Shown: piece by piece, positions 17,249 through 24,981 of the stretch
Numbering within the stretch: position 1 is the stretch's first letter
Layout of the letters: each line of letters opens with the position of its first letter
Origin: Andreprevotia chitinilytica DSM 18519
GTDB lineage: Bacteria > Pseudomonadota > Gammaproteobacteria > Burkholderiales > Chitinibacteraceae
Direction: 5' to 3'
NCBI RefSeq assembly: GCF_000711875.1
Contig: NZ_JONM01000007.1
Coordinates: 124,001 to 188,000, forward strand
DNA length: 64,000 bases
Notes under the pieces: generated by a model
What the model was told of the DNA's origin: nothing
Database searches by the model: none
The model's input: the letters and a program-made list of their open reading frames with translations, nothing else
Program-made: the position numbers and the translations under genes

Positions 17249-17833
17249 ATGCCAACCCAAATCCAACGCTCAACCCAAACTCAGCAGGCGCTACTCAGCG
17301 CAGCCGAAGCACTCATCGCCGAAAATGGTTACGCCGCACTCAGTGAAGCGCGCATTTGCGAACGCGCCAAGTTGACTCGCGGCGCACTGCGCCATCACTA
17401 CCCGAACGGCCGCTACGACCTGCTGCCGATGTTGATCGAACAACTGATCGAGCGGCAAAGCAATGAGCTCGCCGCCGCCGGCCCGCGCGACCCGCGTGAA
17501 CGCATCTACCTGATGCTGTACGGGGTGCTGCATGACCCGGTCCAATCCAACGCCGTTGTCATCCTCGAAGTCTGGATGGCCGCCCGCGGCGACACCAAGC
17601 TGGCCGAGCGGACCAACCCCATCCTCCTCACCGCGCTGGACCGTCTGTTTGGCGTGCGGGCCGACCAGGACATCTCGCCGGACGTGCTGGCCCTGCGCTT
17701 CATGCTGCACGGTGCCTGTATGCACCGTTTCAGCCTCGATTACGAGCGCAATACCTTGGTATCTGCCGTGCAATGGTTGCTTGATCAATTGCCGCCGCCG
17801 AGCGAGTTCACCAGCCGGTTCCAGATCGCCTGA
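17249..17833 (+). CDS. TetR-family transcriptional regulator
   Basis: This is a 194-residue protein. The N-terminal helix-turn-helix reads ALLSAAEALIAENGYAALSE, then RICERAKLTRGALRHHY, then PNGRYDLLPMLIE, as in TetR proteins. The rest is the helical ligand-binding and dimer domain, and the ligand cannot be told. A promoter with an overlapping inverted repeat lies just upstream. The next gene on the same strand encodes a secreted CAP-domain protein, but paired repeats in the 124-base gap suggest that gene has its own control. Confidence 0.85.
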   Translation: MPTQIQRSTQTQQALLSAAEALIAENGYAALSEARICERAKLTRGALRHHYPNGRYDLLPMLIEQLIERQSNELAAAGPRDPRERIYLMLYGVLHDPVQSNAVVILEVWMAARGDTKLAERTNPILLTALDRLFGVRADQDISPDVLALRFMLHGACMHRFSLDYERNTLVSAVQWLLDQLPPPSEFTSRFQIA

Positions 17834-17902
17834 TCAGGCGTTGTTGACGTTTGTTTCGCGGCGGTGGCGTGCTGGGAAATAGCCGCCATTCGGCGTGTGA
17901 CG

Positions 17903-17947
17903 AGGCTCATAACGAGCCTATCATTAAGTGGTGTGATTATTCACACC
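17903..17947 (+). promoter_or_regulatory. Two adjacent inverted repeats before the CAP gene
   Basis: AGGCTC-ATAAC-GAGCCT (17903-17919) and GGTGTGA-TTAT-TCACACC (17930-17947) are both perfect. The first resembles a weak transcript-end hairpin behind tetR. The second lies 28 bases before the CAP-protein ATG and looks like an operator. Confidence 0.45.
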
Positions 17948-17975
17948 AACGTCAACTGTGCCTTGGGTCTTCATC

Positions 17976-18986
17976 ATGTGCCACGCCGTCATCGTCGCCT
18001 TGCTGCTACTCGGCCCTATTGCCGCGCAGGCTGCCGACAACGATGGCATCGCGCTGCTGAACCAGATTCGCACCCGCAGTGGTTTACAACCGCTGCTGGA
18101 AAACGAAGCCTTGGCACGCTCCGCCGGTTTGCATGCGGCCTATATCGCGCCGCGCAAGCGCATCGATCACCTTGAAACCGGCAACACCGACGGCTTTTTC
18201 GCCGCCACGCCGTCCGAGCGTTGCGACAAGGCGGGCTACAGCCCGTTCTGCTCCGAAGTCATCACCGCTGGCATCCCCGATGGCGACGACGCCATGCGCG
18301 ATCTGCTGCGCGCACCGTTTCACCGCAAGCTGTTGCTCGACCCGCAAGGCATCCGCTACGGCGCATCGGCCGCCATGGGCCAGCCCGGCGCACGGGTGAT
18401 CGATATCGGCATCGATAGCGAACAACAGGGCGTGATCGGCTGGCCGAACGAAAGCATCCCCGTTTCGCCACTGATGCCTGCCGGTCATGAAGTACCCGAC
18501 CCGGTGCCGCTCGGCGTCAAGGCGGTGGGTTATCCAGTGTCGCTGCAGGCCGGGGCGAGCATCGATGTGACCACCTTCGTCGTCGTGGAAGCCGGTAGCA
18601 ACACGCCGCTCCCGGCCCAATTGCTCGTCCGCGACGCCCTACCCTATGCACCAGACAACTTCGTGCTGCTGGTACCGAATGCGCCCCTCAAGCCCGGCAC
18701 CCATTACACCGTGCGCTTCACCGGCCAGATCGACCACCAGCCAACCACGCTGAGCTGGTCGTTCGATACGCTGGCCCATCTGGATGTGAAGGCGAGCATC
18801 GATCACGGCGAGCTGAAACTGACCGCCCACACGTTCTCTGGCGATGCGGCCTATGTGTACGAAGGTTTCGATAAGCTGCAGATCGCCCACAACACCGTGC
18901 GGGCGAAGAAAACCGAAAAGAACCCCTATATCCGCGTGAGCGATCCGGTGACGGGCGAAGAACAACGGATCGATTTCAAGGACTAA
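17976..18986 (+). CDS. Secreted CAP-domain (SCP/PR-1-like) protein
   Basis: This is a 336-residue protein from this ATG, or 342 from the GTG at 17958. A signal peptide (HAVIVALLLLGPIAAQA) precedes a CAP domain (about 25-150): LLNQIRTRSGLQPLLENEALARSAGLHAAYI, then SEVIT, then RDLLRAPFHRKLLLDPQGIRYG. The C-terminal half is beta-rich (LKPGTHYTVRFTGQI, TLSWSFDT), like an Ig-type domain. Bacterial CAP proteins of this build are exported and their activity is mostly unknown. Two cysteines in the CAP part may pair. The terminal position before a convergent gene suggests a single-gene unit. Confidence 0.8.
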   Translation: MCHAVIVALLLLGPIAAQAADNDGIALLNQIRTRSGLQPLLENEALARSAGLHAAYIAPRKRIDHLETGNTDGFFAATPSERCDKAGYSPFCSEVITAGIPDGDDAMRDLLRAPFHRKLLLDPQGIRYGASAAMGQPGARVIDIGIDSEQQGVIGWPNESIPVSPLMPAGHEVPDPVPLGVKAVGYPVSLQAGASIDVTTFVVVEAGSNTPLPAQLLVRDALPYAPDNFVLLVPNAPLKPGTHYTVRFTGQIDHQPTTLSWSFDTLAHLDVKASIDHGELKLTAHTFSGDAAYVYEGFDKLQIAHNTVRAKKTEKNPYIRVSDPVTGEEQRIDFKD

Positions 18987-19003
18987 GAGCAACCTCTCAG
19001 CAT

Positions 19004-19363
19004 TCAGGCCGGATTCTCGAAAAATCCATTCATGCTGATCAATTTGCCTTGATCGTTATATTCGCCATAACTGGTGCCGGTGCCGATCGTGATGTTGTCA
19101 GCCGTTTTCATTTCCCAGTTGGCAATGCTTTTTTGATGATGCGCCAAGAAGTAAGTGGTCACGAAATGGCCACCCGGTATCTGCTGATGGAAATTCTCCA
19201 TATAAGCAATCAGCTCATTCCATGATTTTGCCTGTACCAGCGGGTCGGTATAAACGGCATTTTCGGCCAGCACATCTGAAAACACCGCCAACCGATCAGC
19301 TTGATTCGTCATCTTCCAGGTGGCGGTATATTTTTCCCATGTCGCTTTGAAATCGTTATTCAT
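19004..19363 (-). CDS. NTF2-like (SnoaL-type) protein
   Basis: This is a 119-residue cytosolic protein. The start helix DFKATWEKYTATWKM, then LAENAVYTDPLVQAKSWNELIAYMENF, and a closing beta-sheet (GGHFVTTYFLAHHQKSIANWEMK) fit the cone-shaped NTF2/SnoaL fold. The ribosome site AAGGAG, eight bases before the ATG at 19363, fixes the start. It lies 35 bases behind the AraC/GyrI-like gene in the same direction, so the two are probably co-transcribed. Its base composition is more AT-rich than its surroundings, as is that of its neighbour, hinting at joint acquisition. The ligand is unknown. Confidence 0.75.
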   Translation of the reverse strand: MNNDFKATWEKYTATWKMTNQADRLAVFSDVLAENAVYTDPLVQAKSWNELIAYMENFHQQIPGGHFVTTYFLAHHQKSIANWEMKTADNITIGTGTSYGEYNDQGKLISMNGFFENPA

Positions 19364-19398
19364 ATTGCTTACTCCTTGGTTGGGTCTATCACACGTAC

Positions 19399-20268
19399 TC
19401 AATCAATAGGAATGGCGTAATGCATTGTTGATTCAGCAGAAACCGGGTCATAGCCTGCGCCATAGAACTCCAGATCAGCCAGATAGGCATGCCTTTTTCC
19501 GCTGCGCGGCAGCCAGGTCGAGTAAATATAATTGACGGTATCGTCAATGAACCTAACCGCTCCCTGATGCGTAAACTTCGCATAGGTACATGCTGGATTC
19601 TTGATTGCCACCATCCCTTCAGGGATATCCGCAATCGCCGTCACTTCAATCGCACAAAAGTATTCCAGCTCATCACTATTCTCTTTCAGCTGCCGGACGA
19701 TGCCATAACATAGGCCACCTACCGTGTGCTTGATTTCGGATAGCCGCGGAATAAACTGCTGCCATAGTGGCGGCAGTTTCTCAGCCAGGTTATTCCGCTC
19801 TGAGTCCGTACCGAAGAAACTGGTCCGCATTCCGACAAAGTTCATTGCCTGTTGCGCATACATTTCGGGGACGGTATCCAAGCCCTTATTGATATGCGCC
19901 AGATAATCCTGATCGAATTTTACCTTTGGCGGAAACGGGTACTTTTTCCCTGCTTTACGATACTGTGCCGGCGATATATCAAATGCGGCTTTGAAAGCCC
20001 TTGAGAAACTTTCCTGCGTTTCGAAATCAGCCTCCAAGGCAATATCGATGATTCTCCTATCGCTATTGAGCAATACCTCCAGCGCCCGCCCGAATCGTCT
20101 TGAGCGGATATAGTCCTTGACCGTATCGCCGGTCAAACCCTTGAACATGCGCTGAAAGTGCCATTGGCTCATATTCGCTTCTTTCGCCACCTCGGCAATG
20201 GCGATGGGCTGATCGAGATTGGCCTCGATATAGTCGACACCGCGTTGGATTTGATCGAGATAATTCAT
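19399..20268 (-). CDS. AraC regulator with GyrI-like effector domain
   Basis: This is a 289-residue protein. The AraC-type double helix-turn-helix is at the N-terminus (about 1-105; IAEVAKEANMSQWHFQRMFK and ALEADFETQESFSRAFKAAF), and a GyrI-like small-molecule-binding domain follows (about 125-289; NFVGMRTSFFGTD, PEGMVAIKNPACTYAKFTHQG, DLEFYGAGYDP). This Rob/BmrR-type order is common for regulators of multidrug or toxin response. The ribosome site AAGGAG five bases before the ATG decides the start. It is probably in an operon with the NTF2-like gene downstream. It is AT-richer than neighbouring genes. Confidence 0.88.
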   Translation of the reverse strand: MNYLDQIQRGVDYIEANLDQPIAIAEVAKEANMSQWHFQRMFKGLTGDTVKDYIRSRRFGRALEVLLNSDRRIIDIALEADFETQESFSRAFKAAFDISPAQYRKAGKKYPFPPKVKFDQDYLAHINKGLDTVPEMYAQQAMNFVGMRTSFFGTDSERNNLAEKLPPLWQQFIPRLSEIKHTVGGLCYGIVRQLKENSDELEYFCAIEVTAIADIPEGMVAIKNPACTYAKFTHQGAVRFIDDTVNYIYSTWLPRSGKRHAYLADLEFYGAGYDPVSAESTMHYAIPID

Positions 20269-20404
20269 CGCAACTCCTTGATGGACAGACAATAAGGCAA
20301 GCAAAGCCCTGATTTATGACATTTTGTGCTCAGTTGCGCACTTGCTCGGGGTTAGCAGGAGCACGCCAACATGAGCGAAGAACAGTCGCTGGCGTTCAAC
20401 CCAT

Positions 20405-20434
20405 AAAAAAAAGGCTGCCAAAGCAGCCGTTTTT
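20405..20434 (-). terminator. Rho-independent terminator of nadE
   Basis: The stem GGCTGC-TTTG-GCAGCC on the minus strand is followed by eight T residues, 19 bases beyond the nadE stop codon. The opposite strand also has a T-run. Confidence 0.9.
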
Positions 20435-20452
20435 GTGCGATGCGCGTTCGCA

Positions 20453-22081
20453 TCAATCCTTGTAGCCATTCGTGATCGGCATGCGCCAATCCTTGCCGAA
20501 CGCACGTGCCGTAATGCGTGGGCCGACCGGGGCCTGGCGACGCTTGTATTCGTTGATGCGCAACAGCCGCACCACCTTGTCCACATCATCCGCCGCATAA
20601 CCGCGTGCCTTGATCTCGTCGCGGCTCAGGTTCTCTTCCAGATAGGCCGCGAGGATCGCATCGAGCACGTCGTATTCCGGCAGCGAATCCTGATCCTTCT
20701 GATCCGGCCGCAGCTCGGCGCTAGGCGGGCGCGTGATAATGCGCTCGGGAATGACATTACACAATGCGAAAGCATCGGTTTGATTGCGCCAGCTGGACAG
20801 TCGGTACACCAGCGTCTTCGCCACATCCTTCAGCACCGCAAAGCCACCCGCCATATCGCCATAGAGCGTGGCGTAGCCAGTGGTCATTTCGGATTTGTTG
20901 CCGGTCGTCAGCACCAGCTTGCCGGTCTTGTTCGACAGCGCCATCAGCATGGTGCCGCGGATGCGGCTTTGCAGGTTCTCTTCCGTGGTATCCATCTCGC
21001 GGCCGGCGAATTCAGGCGCAAGGCCGGCCATGAATGATTCGTACATCGGCCAGATTTCGATCTCGGAATACCGGCAGCCCAACCGCGCAATCATGTCGCG
21101 CGAATCGGTCACGCTGATATCGGCGGTGTAGCGCGACGGCATCATCACCGCATGTACCTTGTCCGCGCCGAGCGCATCGACGGCAATCGCCAAGGTCAGC
21201 GCCGAATCGATCCCGCCAGACAGCCCCAGCAGCACGCCGGGGAAGCCATTCTTGCCAATGTAATCACGCACGCCAGTGACGAGCGCCTGATACACGCTGG
21301 CCTCTTCCACCAAATCCGGCGCGATGTCGCCCGGCTGGAAATCGCCATCGACGTACTCGACCATCGCCAGCGTCGAAACAAAGGCCGGTGCCTGCATCAC
21401 CAACTCGGCATGTTTGTTAAGCGCGAACGAATGACCATCGAACACCAGCTCGTCCTGCCCGCCGACCATATTGACGTAGGCAATCGGCAACCCGGTTTCC
21501 TCGACCCGATTCGCCACCACCTGATCGCGGCGCTGCGTTTGTTTGGTCTTGTGATAGGGCGAGGCGTTGAGTGCCAGCAACAGCTCCGCGCCCTCGTCCA
21601 GCGCGGCGGAGGCCGGCTCGACATGCCACAGGTCTTCGCAGATCAGCACGCCGATCTTCACCATGCGATCGCCATCGGGCTGCTCGAACACCAGCGGCCC
21701 GGCGCCCGGCGTGAAGTAGCGCACCTCATCGAACACTTCATCGTTGGGCAGCAGCATCTTTTCGTAGCGGCCGAGCACGTTGCCGTCGCGGATCACCGTC
21801 GCCACGTTGAAACGCTCCTTGCCCGCCAGGTACGGGTGCCCCACCACCACCGTGATGCCATCCACCTCATCGATGATGCGGCCGATCTGGCGCTGGCATT
21901 CCTTCAGAAAACTGGGCCGCAGCAACAGGTCTTCCGGCGGATAACCGGTGAGCGCGAGTTCCGGCGTCACCAGCACATCCGCCCCTTGCGCGCGAGCCTT
22001 GGCGGCGGCGGCAAGGATCAGATCGAGGTTGCCGGCGAGATCGCCGACCTTGGCGTTGAGTTGGGCGAGTGCGATTTTCAT
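20453..22081 (-). CDS. nadE: Glutamine-dependent NAD+ synthetase
   Basis: This is a 542-residue two-domain enzyme that amidates nicotinate adenine dinucleotide to NAD+ using ammonia from glutamine. Residues 1-260 are a nitrilase-type glutaminase with catalytic Glu in TPELALTGYPPEDLL and Cys in VLICEDLWHVEP. About 270-542 is the synthetase, with P-loop LGLSGGIDSAL, TGNKSEMTTGYATLYGD and ELRPDQKDQDSLPEYDVLD. It starts MKIALAQLNAKVGDLAGN, and 26 further in-frame codons upstream look spurious. Length and order match bacterial NadE of the long type. It is a single gene ending at a good terminator. Confidence 0.95.
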   Translation of the reverse strand: MKIALAQLNAKVGDLAGNLDLILAAAAKARAQGADVLVTPELALTGYPPEDLLLRPSFLKECQRQIGRIIDEVDGITVVVGHPYLAGKERFNVATVIRDGNVLGRYEKMLLPNDEVFDEVRYFTPGAGPLVFEQPDGDRMVKIGVLICEDLWHVEPASAALDEGAELLLALNASPYHKTKQTQRRDQVVANRVEETGLPIAYVNMVGGQDELVFDGHSFALNKHAELVMQAPAFVSTLAMVEYVDGDFQPGDIAPDLVEEASVYQALVTGVRDYIGKNGFPGVLLGLSGGIDSALTLAIAVDALGADKVHAVMMPSRYTADISVTDSRDMIARLGCRYSEIEIWPMYESFMAGLAPEFAGREMDTTEENLQSRIRGTMLMALSNKTGKLVLTTGNKSEMTTGYATLYGDMAGGFAVLKDVAKTLVYRLSSWRNQTDAFALCNVIPERIITRPPSAELRPDQKDQDSLPEYDVLDAILAAYLEENLSRDEIKARGYAADDVDKVVRLLRINEYKRRQAPVGPRITARAFGKDWRMPITNGYKD

Positions 22082-22217
22082 GCGGGGATCGTCAGGAGCA
22101 AGAGCAAAGCGCCATTTTACGGGATCGCATTGCAGGATGGGTCGGGGGCTATATGCCAAGCTGGCTTTGCGTTCGCAGCTAAGATTCGCTTAGAGGCAAT
22201 GTACCAAGGAGCAAGTC

Positions 22218-22457
22218 ATGCCGAAAACGCCGTATCTGACCAGTACGCTGATGCTGCTCATCCTGGCGAGCGGCCATAACGCCACCGCCGAAACCGCCCG
22301 CGAAGCCTGCATCCGCAAAGTGCAGAACACCGAAAAATACGCCTATCACGGCAAGGCGGGGATTGAGCGAGGGATCAAGGAGCTGTGTGGGGAGGAGGTG
22401 CAGGCTGCGCCGCAGCCGGGCCAGGACAATGCAAGTGAGGTGCCGTCGGCGATGTGA
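22218..22457 (+). CDS. Small secreted protein, 79 residues
   Basis: An AAGGAG ribosome site seven bases before the ATG and a clear signal peptide (PYLTSTLMLLILASGHNATA, cleaved before ETA) support a real gene. The mature part is about 54 residues with two cysteines (EACIRKV and ELCGEEV), probably a disulfide. The family is unknown to me. Its 3' end overlaps the convergent gene at 22346 by 112 bases. Confidence 0.65.
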   Translation: MPKTPYLTSTLMLLILASGHNATAETAREACIRKVQNTEKYAYHGKAGIERGIKELCGEEVQAAPQPGQDNASEVPSAM

Positions 22458-22867
22458 TCTGCCATAACACCGCCATCGATATCCGTCCCTTGGTTGACCG
22501 GCTTGGGTTGGAAGAAATGTTTCCCGCTATGTACCAGCGGAATGCTGGCCATCTCGTCGCTATACATCGCGCCGGTATCGGCGCTGATATACACGTCCTG
22601 CCCATTTGAATAACCAATGCGAATATTTACCCGCCACAAGCGCCCAATCAGCTTTGGCTCACTGATCCCTGTGCAAACGGTATCTGTTTCACCATCAAGC
22701 CAAACGTTTGCAATATGTCGTGCGGCTGCCCGATCCACCACAAACGTGTTTTCCAGCCACGTTTGCGGGAATAGCTCGTTGCCCTCAGTCCCAAGGCAAA
22801 AGCCCGGCACGGAACAGAGAAGCAACACAGCAAACATGCCTGCAATCCATCTGCCATGTGATTTCAT
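22346..22867 (-). CDS. Exported small protein, paralogue of the next gene
   Basis: This is a 173-residue protein with a signal peptide (RWIAGMFAVLLLCSVPGFCLG). The body contains AARHIANVWL, RLWRVNIRIGYSNGQDVYIS and DTGAMYSDEMASIPLV. This lines up with the downstream-encoded 116-residue protein at 22971-23321 (ADTIANRYV, YWIVSIQGGWD, HDIYIS, QTGLIYADSLEHKPLV). The pattern loosely recalls the YhhH/NTF2-fold immunity class, but I would not assign it. The last 30 residues are antisense to the small gene at 22218, so this C-terminal tail may be an extension after a lost stop codon. The start has only a weak ribosome site. Confidence 0.65.
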   Translation of the reverse strand: MKSHGRWIAGMFAVLLLCSVPGFCLGTEGNELFPQTWLENTFVVDRAAARHIANVWLDGETDTVCTGISEPKLIGRLWRVNIRIGYSNGQDVYISADTGAMYSDEMASIPLVHSGKHFFQPKPVNQGTDIDGGVMADHIADGTSLALSWPGCGAACTSSPHSSLIPRSIPALP

Positions 22868-22970
22868 TTCTTTGGGGCCTTTAATTCGCAGCAAAAAAGG
22901 ACAAGGACTACGGCTCATCAGATGCCAAATAAAGTTCGACCTAGCCGTCGATCTCCTGATGCGGAAATAC

Positions 22971-23321
22971 CTACAGCTCGCTCAACGACTGCACCAATGG
23001 TTTATGTTCAAGCGAATCCGCATAGATCAGGCCGGTTTGTTTGCTGATGTAAATGTCATGTGGGGCTATATCCCACCCACCTTGAATGCTCACGATCCAG
23101 TAACCCCATGCATCCTCCGGGTTGCCTTCATGTTGCACACAAACACCATAAGTCTTCATGACGTAACGATTCGCTATCGTGTCGGCAACCGAACGACTAA
23201 TGGGCTGATTGCCTGATACCAGCTTTTCCAAATCAGGCCAGTAGAGTTTCACTTCTGCAACTACGGGGGCCGAAACGCCCACCAGCAGCGACAGCATTCC
23301 AGTTGCAAACAAGCCTCTCAT
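22971..23321 (-). CDS. Exported small protein, paralogue of its neighbour
   Basis: This is a 116-residue protein with a signal peptide (MRGLFATGMLSLLVGVSAPVVA, cleaved before EVK). The ATG at 23321 has an excellent ribosome site (AGGAG, six bases away), so the longer frame to 23348 is rejected. The mature part has a helix (SRSVADTIANRYVMK) and then a beta-rich half ending HDIYISKQTGLIYADS. Two cysteines are absent except for one in TYGVCVQHEG. It is a tandem paralogue of the gene at 22346, and the pair is probably one transcript. Function is unknown; a periplasmic location is likely. Confidence 0.75.
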   Translation of the reverse strand: MRGLFATGMLSLLVGVSAPVVAEVKLYWPDLEKLVSGNQPISRSVADTIANRYVMKTYGVCVQHEGNPEDAWGYWIVSIQGGWDIAPHDIYISKQTGLIYADSLEHKPLVQSLSEL

Positions 23322-23363
23322 TCCCTTCTCCTGCAAGCGCATTTTCAATGCAGTGCACGCAGC

Positions 23364-24338
23364 TCACTCATCGGATTGAACCTCGACCTCTGCCGGCTGT
23401 GTAAACGAGTGCCCCACCCGACCCGGATGCTTATAAACCCACATCATCCCCTGCAGCGCCGCCAGCACGATCACGAAATGCAGCCACGCCCAGAGGCGGT
23501 AGCGGCGGATCAGTTTTTGCGGGTCACGCACGGTAATCAGGAAAGGTTGGTCGCCTCGCGGCACTGACATGTAATGCGTTACCGGTGCGACGCCAGCACG
23601 CACTACCTCGGTTTCCACTTCCTTGGCTGCGGCGATGCGCGCCGCCTCCCATTCGTCCAGATCGATCTCGCCGTTGCCATCGGCATCGAAGCGCTTGAGC
23701 AAGGCGGCGCGGTCGTCTTTCCAGTCGGTGAGTTTGTCGGAGATGGCGGCTTTGATCGCCTGTCTGGAGCTGCGATCCGGCCGTTCGCTGCTGAACTCGC
23801 CGGTGGCATACACCCAGCGCTGTTCCAGGATCACCCACTCGGTAAAGCGCTCGTCACCGTTGAGATGGGTTTCTGGCTGGTCGATATCGACCTCGGCGGC
23901 CTGCGGATCGAGCACGCATTCGGCCTTGCCATCGACGAGGATGAATGGCGCATCGCTTTCCCAAGTGCGAATGTGCTGCCAGCCACTGCGATTGCCGCTC
24001 CCTTGCACGCGGCGCTCATGTCGACAACGGAACCACACACAAGCCACACCGGACGGGGTGTATTGCCAATCATCCAGCCGCTTGGCGCGGCCTTCGATGG
24101 CGGCGTAGCCCTGCGCGGTACTGGCGATGGCCGAGCACGGCGTGTTGCCGAGCGCGTGGCGGCGTTTCAGGTTGGCTCGCCAAGCCAGCAGGCTGAGCAC
24201 CACCACCGCCAACAGGCTCCAAAGCCAGACACGCACTTCGCCGCGCTGCCAGGCAAACAACAGGATGAAGAGATGCGCGCCAGAGGTGATCCAGCTGGCC
24301 CAGAACCGGCGCAGCGCGAGCGAAACACTTTCAAACAT
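23364..24338 (-). CDS. GIDE-domain membrane protein with EF-hand
   Basis: This is a 324-residue protein. Two N-terminal hydrophobic segments (about 10-50) precede a GIDE domain (about 70-190): AQGYAAIEGRAKRLDDWQ, VACVWFRCRHERR, APFILVDGKAECVLDP. The GIDE fold is shared with eukaryotic MUL1 but there is no RING finger here, so it is not a ubiquitin ligase. A canonical EF-hand loop (DADGNGEIDLDE, about 216-227) follows, then a C-terminal membrane segment (LWAWLHFVIVLAALQGMMWV). It lies nine bases behind lemA. This pairing is recurrent in bacteria and suggests a joint envelope function. Calcium control is an inference from the EF-hand. Confidence 0.85.
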   Translation of the reverse strand: MFESVSLALRRFWASWITSGAHLFILLFAWQRGEVRVWLWSLLAVVVLSLLAWRANLKRRHALGNTPCSAIASTAQGYAAIEGRAKRLDDWQYTPSGVACVWFRCRHERRVQGSGNRSGWQHIRTWESDAPFILVDGKAECVLDPQAAEVDIDQPETHLNGDERFTEWVILEQRWVYATGEFSSERPDRSSRQAIKAAISDKLTDWKDDRAALLKRFDADGNGEIDLDEWEAARIAAAKEVETEVVRAGVAPVTHYMSVPRGDQPFLITVRDPQKLIRRYRLWAWLHFVIVLAALQGMMWVYKHPGRVGHSFTQPAEVEVQSDE

Positions 24339-24347
24339 CAGGATTGA

Positions 24348-24917
24348 TCAGGACTTGAAGGCTTGGGCGACATCAACGTCGGATTTTTCCGGCTCGGCAA
24401 ATTCCAGCAGGATGGCGGCGCGGAAACCGAAATTGCGTGCCACGATCACGTCCGGGAAGTGCTCGATGCGCACGTTGTTGATGTTGACTGCCGCGTTGTA
24501 GACCTCGCGCCGATCAGCAATGCCGTCTTCCAATTCGGTAATGCGGCTGACCAGATGGCGGAAATGCTCGTTGCTGCGTAACTCCGGGTAAGCCTCGACG
24601 GTGGCGAACAAGGCGCTCAAGCCCGCACGCAATCGCCCTTCAGCCGCGCCCAGCGCCGGAATATTCCTGGCCTCACGCGCGGTTGCGACACCGGCGCGCG
24701 CCTGCATCACCCGCTCCAGTGTTTCGACCTCGAACTTCATGTATTGCTTGCAAGCCTCGATCAGCTTGGGCAATTCGTCATGCCGCTGCTTGAGCAGCAC
24801 ATCGATATTCGCCCATGCACGCGCCACGCCGTGCTTGATGGTGACGAGATTGTTGTAGATGGAGATCAGGTAAAGCAGAACGACAGCGATCAGGGCGAGG
24901 AAGATCACGAAGGGCAT
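24348..24917 (-). CDS. LemA family protein
   Basis: This is a 189-residue protein with one N-terminal membrane helix (FVIFLALIAVVLLYLISIYN), then the LemA signature NNLVTIKHGVARAWANIDVLLKQR (read over two parts), coiled helices and the C-terminal FRHLVSRITELEDGIADRR and YNAAVNINNVRIEHFPDVIVA. LemA proteins sit in the inner membrane with most of the chain outside. Their biochemical role is not settled. GGAG eight bases upstream supports the ATG at 24917. It is followed closely by the GIDE gene and preceded, 64 bases away, by the end of the sensor kinase gene on the same strand. Confidence 0.92.
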   Translation of the reverse strand: MPFVIFLALIAVVLLYLISIYNNLVTIKHGVARAWANIDVLLKQRHDELPKLIEACKQYMKFEVETLERVMQARAGVATAREARNIPALGAAEGRLRAGLSALFATVEAYPELRSNEHFRHLVSRITELEDGIADRREVYNAAVNINNVRIEHFPDVIVARNFGFRAAILLEFAEPEKSDVDVAQAFKS

Positions 24918-24981
24918 GAAACAAGCTCCGGGTTGGGACGGCTCCATTCTACGCAATGGAACCGCACCGGCTCAGTTCCGT

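Noticed and set aside
23364-24338. Annotation as a ubiquitin ligase
   Set aside because: Only the GIDE domain is shared with MUL1. There is no RING finger, and bacteria of this kind have no ubiquitin.
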